A DNA stretch of 41,324 bases, from NCBI GenBank assembly GCA_900315785.1, contig ONAL01000012.1, positions 1 to 41,324 of the forward strand, given 5' to 3'. Origin of the DNA: an uncultured Eubacteriales bacterium. Its GTDB lineage: Bacteria; Bacillota; Clostridia; Oscillospirales; Acutalibacteraceae. Below are positions 16,415 through 25,179 of this stretch, one piece after another (positions within the stretch are counted from its first letter, which is position 1; every line of letters begins with the position of its first letter). The notes below the pieces were generated by a model. It saw only the letters and a program-made list of their open reading frames with translations, was not told where the DNA came from and did not search any database. The translations under genes were made by a program, and so were the position numbers.

Positions 16415-16431
16415 TAGAAGGAGGAAATTAT

Positions 16432-17976
16432 ATGAAAACAAGGGCTTTAAAGTTTCTCAGCTTAATGCTCGTAATGGCGGTTATCACAACCTGTTGTGTA
16501 ATCGCAGGGGCGTCGGCCTCTGCCGTTACAGGTAAGGTTTACTTTGATAACTCCGTAACTCACTTTGACACACCTTACTGCTATATGTGGGGCGGTTCGT
16601 CAGGCGCAAACAAAGATTGGCCGGGCATTGCCATGACAAAGGTCGACGGCGATATCTGGTCCTATGATGTGAACGGTGATTATACCTCAATCATCTTTAA
16701 CAAGGGTAGCAACGAGTACCAGTCAAACGACCTCTCATTTACCGGAGTAGGCAAGGTTGCAAAGCCCAACGGCTCAGGCAACAAGTTTGACGTTTCCTGG
16801 AGCAATTATCAGGGCGGAGACGACCCCACAAATCCGACAAACCCGACAAATCCCACTAACCCCACCAATCCTTCGGGCGGCGCGGGCTCGGTTTTCTGTC
16901 AGAACGACAAGAACTGGACAAGTGTTTACTGCTATATGTGGAACTCGGAAAGTGACAAGAATACAAATTGGCCCGGCGAAAAAATGACAGACACGGGCGA
17001 CGGCGTTTGGGAATATGACTATCCCAAGAGCTTTGCTAACGTAATCTTCAATCCGGGCGGCGACGACGGTAAGACAAGTGATATGACTTTACCCGGTGAC
17101 AACTATATCTATAACAACTCCACAGGCAAATGGGAGCCGTATTCAACTTCTCCCGTGAAGATTACTTCCTTAACAGCTAACTTAGAGGAAACTACAATCT
17201 ACACAGGCACAAGCGTTACATTTACAACCGTAGCCAAGACTACTGCGGGCGGAAACCTCACCTACAAGTACAGCGCAAACGGCGCAACTCTTTCCGAGAG
17301 TTCATCCGCTTCCTGCGTATGGGTTCCCAACACTGCGGGCACATACAAAATCACTGTTGACGTAACCGACTCATCGGGCAACACCAATTCACGTTCCCTG
17401 ACTTATACGGTTGAGAACGCGGGCTCGCTCGAGGGCGCGTACATCAGAGGCTTTGCCAACTCCCTCAAGACTGTTTCACAGATTAAGAAGGGCACAGCGA
17501 TTACCTTCACAACCGACGCTATCGGCGGCAACACAGGTAACGGACTTCTGTTCTACAAGATTGTAGTAAAGGCTCCCGACAATTCCCAGAATATTGCTTA
17601 CTACACCAAGAACAACATTTATAACTACACTCCCACACAGCTTGGTACATATACTTTCACGGCGTATGTTCAGAACTCTTACAACACAACAGTAAGCAGA
17701 ACCTACACCTACACAAGCGTTGATACTATCACAGAGAACACTAACCCGACAAATCCGACCACACCGACTAACCCGACAACTCCCACAACTCCGGGTATCC
17801 TCTACGGTGACGCGGACGACAGCGGCGCTGTAAACATCAACGACGTTACAACAATCCAGATGCACCTTGCTCACTACAACAACGCGATTAACCTCGGGAA
17901 AGCGGACTACGACCGCAACGGTAGTGTTACAATTCAGGACGCTAACGAAATCCAGAAGTTCCTTCTTTTCAAATAA
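16432..17976 (+). CDS. Starch-binding protein: two CBM26-like modules, Ig-like region, dockerin
   Basis: 514 residues, no catalytic domain seen. After a signal peptide (about 1-30) come two CBM26-like modules (about 33-128 and 150-242). Each has the paired aromatic pattern CYMW...WPG, W-Y-D and IIFN/VIFN. They are separated by a linker of repeated NPT triplets. Residues about 245-430 contain one or two Ig/PKD-like beta domains, then a second Pro/Thr linker and a type I dockerin (about 455-514; DADDSGAVNINDV and DYDRNGSVTIQDA). It should hold starch on the scaffoldin complex, like the non-catalytic starch-adherence proteins of R. bromii amylosomes. RBS AAGGAGG. The amylase follows after 14 bp and is probably in the same operon. 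Confidence 0.93.
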   Translation: MKTRALKFLSLMLVMAVITTCCVIAGASASAVTGKVYFDNSVTHFDTPYCYMWGGSSGANKDWPGIAMTKVDGDIWSYDVNGDYTSIIFNKGSNEYQSNDLSFTGVGKVAKPNGSGNKFDVSWSNYQGGDDPTNPTNPTNPTNPTNPSGGAGSVFCQNDKNWTSVYCYMWNSESDKNTNWPGEKMTDTGDGVWEYDYPKSFANVIFNPGGDDGKTSDMTLPGDNYIYNNSTGKWEPYSTSPVKITSLTANLEETTIYTGTSVTFTTVAKTTAGGNLTYKYSANGATLSESSSASCVWVPNTAGTYKITVDVTDSSGNTNSRSLTYTVENAGSLEGAYIRGFANSLKTVSQIKKGTAITFTTDAIGGNTGNGLLFYKIVVKAPDNSQNIAYYTKNNIYNYTPTQLGTYTFTAYVQNSYNTTVSRTYTYTSVDTITENTNPTNPTTPTNPTTPTTPGILYGDADDSGAVNINDVTTIQMHLAHYNNAINLGKADYDRNGSVTIQDANEIQKFLLFK

Positions 17977-17990
17977 GATAGGGGGCAGTT

Positions 17991-20375
17991 ATGTCGATTA
18001 AAAGAATATTATCGCTGGCACTTTCGCTCGCTATTCTTTGTGCAGTCTGCGCCTTCAGTCTGAACGCGGTTTCGGCGGAGGAAGATACTCAGCCGACTGA
18101 AACAAAGATTATCGTCCATTTTAAGTCAGAGGACACTGCGCCGTATGTCTATTACTGGAACTCGCTTCCTCAGAACATTGAGTGTGAGTATCCCGGTGTA
18201 GCTATGGAGAAGGACAGCTCACAGGGTGATGACTGGTATACCTTTACCTTTGACGACGTAACTAAAATCAACCTGCTGTTTACCGACAGATACGGCAAAC
18301 AGCTTTCAAGCGAGCTCACCCGCAACACGGGCGAGTGGTGGTACAAGAACAGAATCTGGCGTTCCTCAAACCCCGACAATCAGGAGGTTTCGGACAGCAT
18401 AGACTTCCGTGAGGACACGATTTACTTTGTAATTCCCACGCGTTTTTATGACGGAGACAGCTCCAACAACGTCCACTGCTGGGACGACGGCAAGGCGGGC
18501 AACCCCGACTCTGACGTTGCCTGGAGAGGCGACTTCAAGGGTCTTGCCGAAAAGCTTGATTATATCAAGGCTCTAGGATTCTCAGCTATCTGGATTACTC
18601 CCGTAGTCGAGAATGCTTCTGGCTATGATTATCACGGCTATCACGCGATGAACTTCGACAAGGTAGACCCGCGTTACGAGAGCAGCGACTTCACCTATCA
18701 GGATTTAATTGACGCAGCTCACGCGAAGGGTATGAAGATTGTTCAGGACGTTGTCTGGAATCATACAGGCAACTTCGGTGAGACTAATCTCTGCAACGAG
18801 TTTGAGAAGGACTACACCAAGGACCTTGGAAACCTCAAGGAGAGTATGATTCCCACCAAGGAGCTTCTTGAAATGGCAGGGGTAAAGACCGCTGCCGAGT
18901 ACTGGAGCCTTCCCGATCAGACTCAGTATGCAGCTCGTCTTAACCTGATGAAGGACACAACCTATCCAGGTGATCTCGGTAACTCAAAGGGCTCAAAACC
19001 CGACAAAACCGATTACACTATGGATAAGGTTTCCAAGGCAGGCAACAAGAAAAACCCCTACAACTACTGGCATTCGGGTTATTTTCAGAGCCTTAACTGG
19101 GACGACTGGACCTGTAAGTATTGCCAGATTGAGGGCGACTGCGTAGACCTCAACACCGAGAACCCCGATGTGGCGAGCTACACGGTCGATGCTTATTCCA
19201 GATATATCAAAATGGGCGTTGACGCTTTCCGTGTGGACACCGTCCGCCATATTCCGAGAGTTTCTCTCAACCTTATGTACAATCCTCAGATTTTTGCCGC
19301 CGCAGAGGATGCGGGCAACCCCAATTTCTATATGTACGGAGAAATCTGCACGCGTTACACTCAGGTCTGGTATCGTGACCATGCCGAGGAGAGCTCGCCG
19401 TTCTACACCTGGAAGGAGAGAAATTCCAAGTGGGCTAACCAGTGGGAATGGGATTCAAGCCCCGAGTCAGTAAACGCAAATATGAACATAACCTTTGACC
19501 ATTATCTGGAGGAGGACGGCACAAGCAATCAGCCGACCTCTGACAACGCGTTCCTCAAGGGCCTCAAGTACCACGAGCCCGACCACAGCAAGGCTTCGGG
19601 TATGAACGCCATTGATTTCCAGATGCACCGTTTGTTCGGCAGCGCAAAGAGCGCGTTTGGCATAGGCAAGTCGGGAGATAAGTATTATAACGATTCCTCC
19701 TATTCCGTTATGTATGTTGATTCCCACGACTACGCTCCCGAGCAGCCTAACGAAAAGACGCGTTTTGAGGGCGGCGAACAGACTTGGGCAGAGAACCTTG
19801 ACCTGATATTCACATTCCGCGGTATTCCCTGCGTATACTACGGTTCCGAGGTTCAGTTCAAGAAGGGCGAAAAAATTGATGTCGGTCCCAACGCACCGCT
19901 CGAAGAAACAGGCAGAGCCTATTACGGCGACTACCTCGAGGGCGATGTCAGCGCTACAGATTTCAGTAAGTTCACAGCGACAGGCGATATAGCTGACACG
20001 CTTGAACAGCCGCTCTGTAAGCACCTGAGCAAGCTCAACGCTATCAGACGCGCGGTTCCTGCTCTTCAGAAGGGTCAGTACACAGCCGACAGCAGCTACG
20101 TAAGCGGCGATATGGCATTCATCAGACGTTATACCGACAGCGAAGAGGGTACAGATTCCCTTGCGCTCGTAACAATCAGCGGCGCCGGTACATTCAAGAA
20201 TATCCCCAACGGAAAGTACATCGACGCTGTCACTGGCGACGAAAAGACCGTCACAAACGGTACGCTCTCCACAGGTTCCGTAGGCAAAGCGAATATGCGT
20301 GTGTATGTTTGCTGCGCAAGCGGCTTCAAGGGCATTGACGGAGCTATCGGCGGCGAGACAGATTATCTTAAATAA
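17991..20375 (+). CDS. Secreted GH13 alpha-amylase with N-terminal starch-binding module
   Basis: 794 residues. Signal peptide about 1-29; a CBM26-like module about 37-122 (YVYYWNS, YPGVAME, WYTFTF); then the GH13 barrel from about 143. The catalytic regions are complete: region I DVVWNH (253-258), region II GVDAFRVD with nucleophile Asp416, region III YGEIC with Glu451, and region IV YVDSHD ending at Asp580. A beta-sandwich C domain closes the protein. It cleaves alpha-1,4 bonds in starch outside the cell. It has no dockerin or sortase motif, unlike its operon neighbour, so it is probably free or starch-bound. A GGGGG-containing RBS lies 6-10 nt before the ATG. Confidence 0.95.
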   Translation: MSIKRILSLALSLAILCAVCAFSLNAVSAEEDTQPTETKIIVHFKSEDTAPYVYYWNSLPQNIECEYPGVAMEKDSSQGDDWYTFTFDDVTKINLLFTDRYGKQLSSELTRNTGEWWYKNRIWRSSNPDNQEVSDSIDFREDTIYFVIPTRFYDGDSSNNVHCWDDGKAGNPDSDVAWRGDFKGLAEKLDYIKALGFSAIWITPVVENASGYDYHGYHAMNFDKVDPRYESSDFTYQDLIDAAHAKGMKIVQDVVWNHTGNFGETNLCNEFEKDYTKDLGNLKESMIPTKELLEMAGVKTAAEYWSLPDQTQYAARLNLMKDTTYPGDLGNSKGSKPDKTDYTMDKVSKAGNKKNPYNYWHSGYFQSLNWDDWTCKYCQIEGDCVDLNTENPDVASYTVDAYSRYIKMGVDAFRVDTVRHIPRVSLNLMYNPQIFAAAEDAGNPNFYMYGEICTRYTQVWYRDHAEESSPFYTWKERNSKWANQWEWDSSPESVNANMNITFDHYLEEDGTSNQPTSDNAFLKGLKYHEPDHSKASGMNAIDFQMHRLFGSAKSAFGIGKSGDKYYNDSSYSVMYVDSHDYAPEQPNEKTRFEGGEQTWAENLDLIFTFRGIPCVYYGSEVQFKKGEKIDVGPNAPLEETGRAYYGDYLEGDVSATDFSKFTATGDIADTLEQPLCKHLSKLNAIRRAVPALQKGQYTADSSYVSGDMAFIRRYTDSEEGTDSLALVTISGAGTFKNIPNGKYIDAVTGDEKTVTNGTLSTGSVGKANMRVYVCCASGFKGIDGAIGGETDYLK

Positions 20376-20385
20376 TTATTACAAT

Positions 20386-20407
20386 CGGCTGTCAGCAATG
20401 ACAGCCG
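20386..20407 (+). terminator. Hairpin after the amylase gene
   Basis: CGGCTGTCA (20386-20394) pairs with TGACAGCCG (20399-20407), loop 4, followed by a weak T-rich stretch. Confidence 0.65.
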
Positions 20408-20420
20408 TTACTTTATTTAC

Positions 20421-20448
20421 TTGACATATTAGAGAATCGGAGTATAAT
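20421..20448 (+). promoter_or_regulatory. Promoter of the FMN-riboswitch transcript
   Basis: TTGACA (20421-20426), 16 bp, TATAAT (20443-20448): near-consensus, about 15 bp before the aptamer. Confidence 0.8.
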
Positions 20449-20462
20449 AATATAAGAAGTTG

Positions 20463-20573
<111 letters not shown>

Positions 20574-20591
20574 CAGTCATACTGTAATTAT

Positions 20592-20620
20592 AGCCCTGTT
20601 GATTTTTCAACAGGGCTTTT
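20592..20620 (+). terminator. Riboswitch expression-platform terminator
   Basis: AGCCCTGTTG (20592-20601) pairs with CAACAGGGCT (20608-20617), followed by TTT. It lies between the FMN aptamer and ribU, as expected for transcriptional control. Confidence 0.85.
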
Positions 20621-20659
20621 CCGTTGACAGCTCCTAAATATTTTAAGGAGGTCATACTT

Positions 20660-21331
20660 ATGACAAACACAAGAACAGACCGTGTAAAAATGATTTGCTC
20701 TCTGGCAATGCTCACGGCTCTCGCACTCGCAGTCGACTTTTTCATCAGACTGCCCAACATCAGCGGATTTCTGACCTACGAGCCTAAGGACGTTATCCTG
20801 ACAATAGGCGCGTTTATCTACGGTCCGATTGCAGGTATCGCGATGTCTTTTATCGTCTGCCTGGTTGAGATGGTTACGGTCAGCACCACGGGACCCATCG
20901 GTCTTTTGATGAATTTCCTCGCCTCGGGAGTTTTCGTCGGCATTTCCTCGGTAATATATTACCGCAGGAAAACTCTCCCCAGAGCCATTATTGGACTTCT
21001 GGCGGGCTCGCTTTCGATGATAGCTATAATGCTTTTATGGAATTATATCATCACTCCGATTTATCAGGGAATTCCTCGTCAGGCTGTGCTCGACCTTTTC
21101 CCGACAGTCCTCATTCCTTTTAACGCAATTAAGACAGGACTCAACTCTTCACTTGTCCTTCTGCTCTATAAAGGCGTTGTAACGGCTCTCAGAAAGTCAA
21201 AGCTCGTGCCTGAGAGAGAGTCTGCAGACAGCGACAACAAGGTGATGAACACTGTCATTCTGCTCAGCGTTTCTGCGCTTATCGTTGCTACGCTCGTGCT
21301 CACTTTGCTTATCTTTGCGGGTATCATTTGA
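20660..21331 (+). CDS. ribU: Riboflavin ECF transporter S component RibU
   Basis: 223 residues, about six membrane segments. The wording YEPKDVILTIGAFIYGP, FLASGVFVGISS and NAIKTGLNSSLV is typical of RibU. The S component binds riboflavin and pairs with a shared EcfAA'T energising module encoded elsewhere. The start ATG at 20660 has TAAGGAGG 7-8 nt upstream; an upstream TTG in frame at 20624 lies against the riboswitch terminator and is unlikely. Control by the FMN riboswitch confirms the substrate class. A charged ERESADSDN loop and an extra C-terminal membrane segment (about 197-222) lengthen it relative to many RibU proteins. Confidence 0.93.
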   Translation: MTNTRTDRVKMICSLAMLTALALAVDFFIRLPNISGFLTYEPKDVILTIGAFIYGPIAGIAMSFIVCLVEMVTVSTTGPIGLLMNFLASGVFVGISSVIYYRRKTLPRAIIGLLAGSLSMIAIMLLWNYIITPIYQGIPRQAVLDLFPTVLIPFNAIKTGLNSSLVLLLYKGVVTALRKSKLVPERESADSDNKVMNTVILLSVSALIVATLVLTLLIFAGII

Positions 21332-21355
21332 CAAATTTAATATATGTGGTATAAT
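21328..21355 (+). promoter_or_regulatory. Promoter of the THF-riboswitch transcript, overlapping the ribU stop
   Basis: TTGACA (21328-21333), 16 bp, TATAAT (21350-21355). The -35 overlaps the ribU TGA stop codon. Confidence 0.75.
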
Positions 21356-21364
21356 ACCATTGTT

Positions 21365-21461
21365 CACAGAGTAGGAGCTTATGCGTGAAGTGCCTTCTGA
21401 ACGGGGAGTTGTCAGAGGGACGAAAGTGTTAACTGCGGTGTAAGCTTCGCATCCCACTGTT
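21365..21461 (+). promoter_or_regulatory. Tetrahydrofolate (THF) riboswitch, class I
   Basis: It contains AGAGTAG near the 5' end, GCGT..AAGTG, the ACGGGG..GTTGTC and GGACGAAAG stretch, the CTGCGGTG turn and a closing CGCATCCCACTGT, matching the folT-type THF aptamer. P1 pairs ACAG with CTGT. It lies upstream of a FolT-type transporter gene, with a terminator in between, so folate should repress the gene. Confidence 0.9.
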
Positions 21462-21477
21462 GCTTACTGATGCGGAA

Positions 21478-21511
21478 AACGGGTTGCTTTGTGCAGCCCG
21501 TTTCTATTTTT
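21478..21511 (+). terminator. THF riboswitch terminator
   Basis: AACGGGTTGC (21478-21487) pairs with GCAGCCCGTT (21493-21502, one G-T pair), followed by TCTATTTTT. It lies between the aptamer and the folT RBS. Confidence 0.8.
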
Positions 21512-21539
21512 GGTAGGTGCTTATAGAAAGGTTTTGGTT

Positions 21540-22109
21540 ATGAAAACATTTGGTTCAAAATTTGTTAATTCCGCAAAAGAACTAAAAGGCGTGTACGGTC
21601 TCACCGCGACAGCTATGCTTCTGGCAATCAGAATCATCGTCGGAATCTTCGCGAACGCGACAATGCCGATGTTCGGCAATCTTCTGAAAATCAGCATTAA
21701 CTTCCTGCCGATTGCAGTTGCAGCCGCGCTCTTCGGTCCGATTTCCGCGGCTCTGGTCGGCGGCTTGGGAGATGTGCTCTCCTTCTTTATCAATCCCGCA
21801 AGCGGCGGAAGTTATTTCCCTGGGTTCACATTGAACGGAATACTCACGGGTCTCATTCTGGGAATATTTCTATATAAGAATAATATTTCCCTCAAATCTG
21901 TGCTTATCTCCTGGACAATCAACGCCGTTGCTATTGAGGTTTTCCTCTCGGGTTACTGGCTCTACTTCATCTACGGAGTGGGAAAGGGCGACAGCTTTAT
22001 GTTCTATCTCTGGACAAGAGCTATTTCCGAGGGAATAAAGTATATCCCGTCGGTTATTCTGATACTGCTTGTGTGCAAGGGATTAGAGAAAATAAGAATA
22101 GGCAGATAA
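21540..22109 (+). CDS. folT: Folate ECF transporter S component FolT
   Basis: 189 residues, about six membrane segments. The features RIIVG near the end of TM1, FGNLLKISINFLPIAVAAALFGP and GGLGDVLSFFINPASGGSYFPGFTLN are characteristic of FolT-like S components (GxxxD and Pro-rich loop). It imports folate through the shared ECF module. AAAGG lies 8 nt before the ATG. The THF riboswitch upstream agrees with the substrate. The start is placed after the riboswitch terminator. Confidence 0.92.
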   Translation: MKTFGSKFVNSAKELKGVYGLTATAMLLAIRIIVGIFANATMPMFGNLLKISINFLPIAVAAALFGPISAALVGGLGDVLSFFINPASGGSYFPGFTLNGILTGLILGIFLYKNNISLKSVLISWTINAVAIEVFLSGYWLYFIYGVGKGDSFMFYLWTRAISEGIKYIPSVILILLVCKGLEKIRIGR

Positions 22110-22119
22110 CTCTCGCCAG

Positions 22120-22151
22120 CCTTTTGGGACATTCATCTTCCCAAAAGGCGG
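22120..22151. repeat. GC-poor inverted repeat after folT
   Basis: GCCTTTTGGGA and TCCCAAAAGGC pair as an 11-bp stem with a short loop. There is no U-tract on either strand; the true terminator is the next hairpin. Confidence 0.5.
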
Positions 22152-22172
22152 GATAAAACAGTCTATAAAGAT

Positions 22173-22206
22173 AAAAGTCTCAGAGCTTAAAACTCTGAGA
22201 CTTTTT
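22173..22206. terminator. Bidirectional terminator between folT and the acyltransferase gene
   Basis: AAAAGTCTCAGAG (22173-22185) pairs perfectly with CTCTGAGACTTTT (22193-22205), with a T run on + and A-rich sequence before it that gives Ts on minus. It serves both convergent units. Confidence 0.9.
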
Positions 22207-22219
22207 ATATGTATGGTTA

Positions 22220-23305
22220 TTACCTGCCGCCTGTAAACAGCTTGTGAGCTTTACGGAAATTCTTTCTGAACGCCATACTCACGCCGATGCACACAGCGCC
22301 GACCGAGATTGGCAGACAGATAAACAGCGCGATGTGAGCGGGGATAGAAGCTCCCTGCTTGAGCGCCGTCTGGAAGCACAGGTGGAGCAGAGGCTCGTGC
22401 ATAGCATACACAAAGAAAAGGTGTGTAGCTGCAATTATAAAGCCCTTCTTGTCGGTGATTCGCTTTGCTATGTGGTCAAAAATCAGCCACATTGCTATAA
22501 CGCCGATAACCTCATTGAGCTTGTAGAGCGCGTACATAATCACGGTTATGTATGTATCCTTGCCGCCGAGCGCCGCGATAAACGTGTGCGCAAGGCTGAT
22601 ACCAATCCAGATTAAGCTGAACACAACCGTCAGCATTCTGTTGTCGTGCCAGGTGAACTTGCGCGACTTGGCAAAGATTGCGAACGCCGCACCTACCGAG
22701 AACGCGAACAGACCCGAGAAGTTGATGATGTAGCAGAAGTCAATCGCCCACAGCGCTCCGAGCGGAACGAGGATTATACCGCGCGTGTACTTTACCAGCA
22801 CATAAATCAGCGGAGCGAGGATTACAAAAATCATCAGCTGCTGAACGAACCACAGCGGGAACGAAGCGGGGGAGAGAAAGTAGTAGTAGAACTGTGTCGG
22901 CGCGAATGCTTTTTCCTTAACTATGTCAAGTCCCTGAAAGAACGGAACCTGAGCGAGCAGCGTGAGAAAAGCACCCGAAAGCACCACCCAGATAACGTAG
23001 GGCAGAAGCAAGCTGTAAGCGCGCTTCTTGAGCTTTTTAAGGTAGCCCTTCAATGTGTTCTGATAGTTAAAGAAGAAGAGAAAGCCCGACAGCGCAAAGA
23101 ACATCGGAACCGCGAATCTCAGCAGCGAGTTCGAAAAGAAGTATTCGAACATTGCCGCGCCGTTGAAGCCCTCGGCAATTCGTGTGTCGGGGGAAAGGAA
23201 GCTGTCGGAGAAGTTGTAGGAGTGGATAAATACGACAGCCGTCATCGCGAAAACAGTGATGAATTTAATTTTTCTGCTTAGATACTTACTCATCTTCGTG
23301 TTCAT
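22220..23305 (-). CDS. Membrane acyltransferase, acyltransferase-3 family
   Basis: About 361 residues with around ten hydrophobic segments. The pattern FITVFAMTAVVFIHSYNF with an early His, PMFFALSGFLFFFNY and FPLWFVQQLMIF matches the acyltransferase-3/OafA group, which O-acetylates cell-surface sugars or peptidoglycan. The target is not known here. The start is uncertain: ATGs at 23323, 23314, 23305 and 23293 all overlap the end of rex; 23305 is chosen because GAGG lies about 12 nt upstream. It is the last gene of the acn-icd-rex operon. Confidence 0.87.
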   Translation of the reverse strand: MNTKMSKYLSRKIKFITVFAMTAVVFIHSYNFSDSFLSPDTRIAEGFNGAAMFEYFFSNSLLRFAVPMFFALSGFLFFFNYQNTLKGYLKKLKKRAYSLLLPYVIWVVLSGAFLTLLAQVPFFQGLDIVKEKAFAPTQFYYYFLSPASFPLWFVQQLMIFVILAPLIYVLVKYTRGIILVPLGALWAIDFCYIINFSGLFAFSVGAAFAIFAKSRKFTWHDNRMLTVVFSLIWIGISLAHTFIAALGGKDTYITVIMYALYKLNEVIGVIAMWLIFDHIAKRITDKKGFIIAATHLFFVYAMHEPLLHLCFQTALKQGASIPAHIALFICLPISVGAVCIGVSMAFRKNFRKAHKLFTGGR

Positions 23306-23942
23306 AATCGCCATTGACCTCATTCATTCTGTAGCATAATGTCATAAGCATATCGCTTAAATGTACGTTTTCAACCACTGCGTCGGGGTAATCGCCGCCG
23401 ATAAAGTAGTGGGTGAAGTTCCAGAAGCACTTTACGCCTGCATTGTACAGTGTGTCCACTGTCTTTTTTGCCGCGCTTCTCGGAACGCAGAGGAAAGCCG
23501 CGCTGACGTTGTTGTCTCTGCAAAATTTGCTGATGTTATCAACATCCATAATCTCAACCTTGTTGATATGTGCTCCGAGGATTTCCTCGTTGTTGTCAAA
23601 GATTCCGACAAGCTCATAGCCGAGCTTGTCAAAATTCATATGCGCCGCAATTCCCGTGCCGATGTGACCTGCGCCCACGAGCACAGCCTTGTAATGACGG
23701 TTGAGACCGAGAATGTTAGCGATTTCCTCTCTGAGCTTTGGGACAGAGTAGCCGTAGCCCTGATGACCGAAGCCGCCGAAGCAGTTGAGGTCCTGTCTGA
23801 CCTGACTTGCGGTGGAGCGCATAATCTCCGAGAGCTTGCCTGAGCTGATTCTGTCTATGTTTTTTTCTTCCAGCTCGGTCAGAAAACGGTAGTAGCGCGG
23901 AAGCCGTCTTATAACCGATTTTGAAATATTTTCCCTATTCAT
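23286..23942 (-). CDS. rex: Redox-sensing transcriptional repressor Rex
   Basis: About 218 residues. The N-terminal winged helix (about 1-75: ISKSVIRRLPRYYRFL, SGKLSEIMRSTASQVRQDL, and FGHQGYGY in the wing) precedes a Rossmann domain with LVGAGHIGTGIA and the C-terminal swapped helix. Rex binds DNA when NADH is low and releases it when NADH is high. The start is ATG 23942 with AAGGA 4 nt upstream; a TTG at 23963 would add seven residues. Only 25 bp separate this start from the icd stop. Its co-transcription with acn and icd links a redox sensor to enzymes that make reduced cofactors. Confidence 0.95.
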   Translation of the reverse strand: MNRENISKSVIRRLPRYYRFLTELEEKNIDRISSGKLSEIMRSTASQVRQDLNCFGGFGHQGYGYSVPKLREEIANILGLNRHYKAVLVGAGHIGTGIAAHMNFDKLGYELVGIFDNNEEILGAHINKVEIMDVDNISKFCRDNNVSAAFLCVPRSAAKKTVDTLYNAGVKCFWNFTHYFIGGDYPDAVVENVHLSDMLMTLCYRMNEVNGDYEHEDE

Positions 23943-23967
23943 ATTTTCCTTCTTTTTCCCCAATGCC

Positions 23968-25179
23968 TTACTGCATTAACTGTTTGAGGTTTTCGTTAAC
24001 CGCCTCTAAAAATTCTGTGGTGTTTACCTTCTTTTTGTTCTCAAGAGTTGAGATGAGGTAGAGGTCGCCTGTCATAATGCCGCTTTCAATTGTATCGATA
24101 ACAGCCTTTTCGAGCTTGTCGGCGAAGTCCTTGAGGTCATCAAGTCCGTCGAGCTCGCCTCTCTTTCTGAGAGCTCCCGACCACGCAAAGAGCGTAGCAA
24201 CGGAGTTTGTGGAGGTTTCCTCACCCTTGAGGTACTTGTAATAATGGCGCTGAACCGTGCCGTGAGCAGCTTCGTATTCATAGATACCGTCGGGGCTAAC
24301 GAGCACCGAGGTCATCATAGCGAGCGAGCCGTAGGCTGTAGCGACCATATCGCTCATAACGTCGCCGTCATAGTTTTTGCACGCCCAGATGTAACCGCCG
24401 TTTGAACGTATAACACGCGCGACCGCGTCGTCGATAAGTGTATAGAAATATTCGATACCAGCCTTCTCGAACTTTTCCTTGTACTCGTTTTCGAATACCT
24501 CGCTGAAAATGTCCTTGAAGCGGTGGTCGTACTTCTTGCTGATTGTGTCCTTTGACGAGAACCAAACGTCCTGCTTGGTGTCAAGACCGAAGTTGAAGCA
24601 AGCTCTTGCGAATGACTTGATACTGTCATCAAGGTTGTGAAGTCCCTGAATAATGCCGTCGCCCTTGAACTCGTGGATAAGGCTCTTTTCGACGGTGCCG
24701 TCGGGCTTTGTAACAACGAGCTCAGCCTTTGAGCCTCCCTCAACAACCATTTCCGTGTTCTTGTAAACATCGCCGTAAGCGTGACGCGCAATGGTGATGG
24801 GCTTTGTCCAGGTCGGAATGTAGGGTGTAACGCCCTTGACGAGAATCGGAGCTCTGAATACAGTTCCGTCGAGCGCCGCTCTGATTGTACCGTTCGGGCT
24901 CTTCCACATCTGTGTCAGATTGTACTCGTCAACTCTGGCCGCGTTAGGAGTGATTGTAGCGCATTTAACCGCTACGCCGTACTTCTTAGCCGCTGCCGCG
25001 CTGTCGTGAGTAACCTGATCCTTGGTTCTCTCTCTTTCCTTAAGACCGAGGTCATAATACTCGGTCTTTAAATCTATATACGGAAGCAGGATGATATCCT
25101 TTATCTGCTGCCATATTACTCTTGTCATTTCGTCTCCGTCCATCTCAACGAGCGGAGTTTTCATCTGAATTTTCTGCAT
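23968..25179 (-). CDS. icd: NADP-dependent isocitrate dehydrogenase
   Basis: 403 residues. It is the eukaryote-like dimeric subfamily ([15 protein letters not shown] at the start; later [52 protein letters not shown] and [13 protein letters not shown]). It converts isocitrate to 2-oxoglutarate and CO2 with NADP, mainly to supply glutamate. Its ATG follows the aconitase stop directly with no gap, using an AAAGGAG RBS located inside the end of acn, so the two are translationally coupled. Confidence 0.96.
   Translation of the reverse strand: MQKIQMKTPLVEMDGDEMTRVIWQQIKDIILLPYIDLKTEYYDLGLKERERTKDQVTHDSAAAAKKYGVAVKCATITPNAARVDEYNLTQMWKSPNGTIRAALDGTVFRAPILVKGVTPYIPTWTKPITIARHAYGDVYKNTEMVVEGGSKAELVVTKPDGTVEKSLIHEFKGDGIIQGLHNLDDSIKSFARACFNFGLDTKQDVWFSSKDTISKKYDHRFKDIFSEVFENEYKEKFEKAGIEYFYTLIDDAVARVIRSNGGYIWACKNYDGDVMSDMVATAYGSLAMMTSVLVSPDGIYEYEAAHGTVQRHYYKYLKGEETSTNSVATLFAWSGALRKRGELDGLDDLKDFADKLEKAVIDTIESGIMTGDLYLISTLENKKKVNTTEFLEAVNENLKQLMQ

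Noticed and set aside
16820-16875. Short tandem repeat resembling a repeat array
   Set aside because: It encodes the NPT triplet linker of the CBM26-dockerin protein and is in frame; there are no spacers as in CRISPR.
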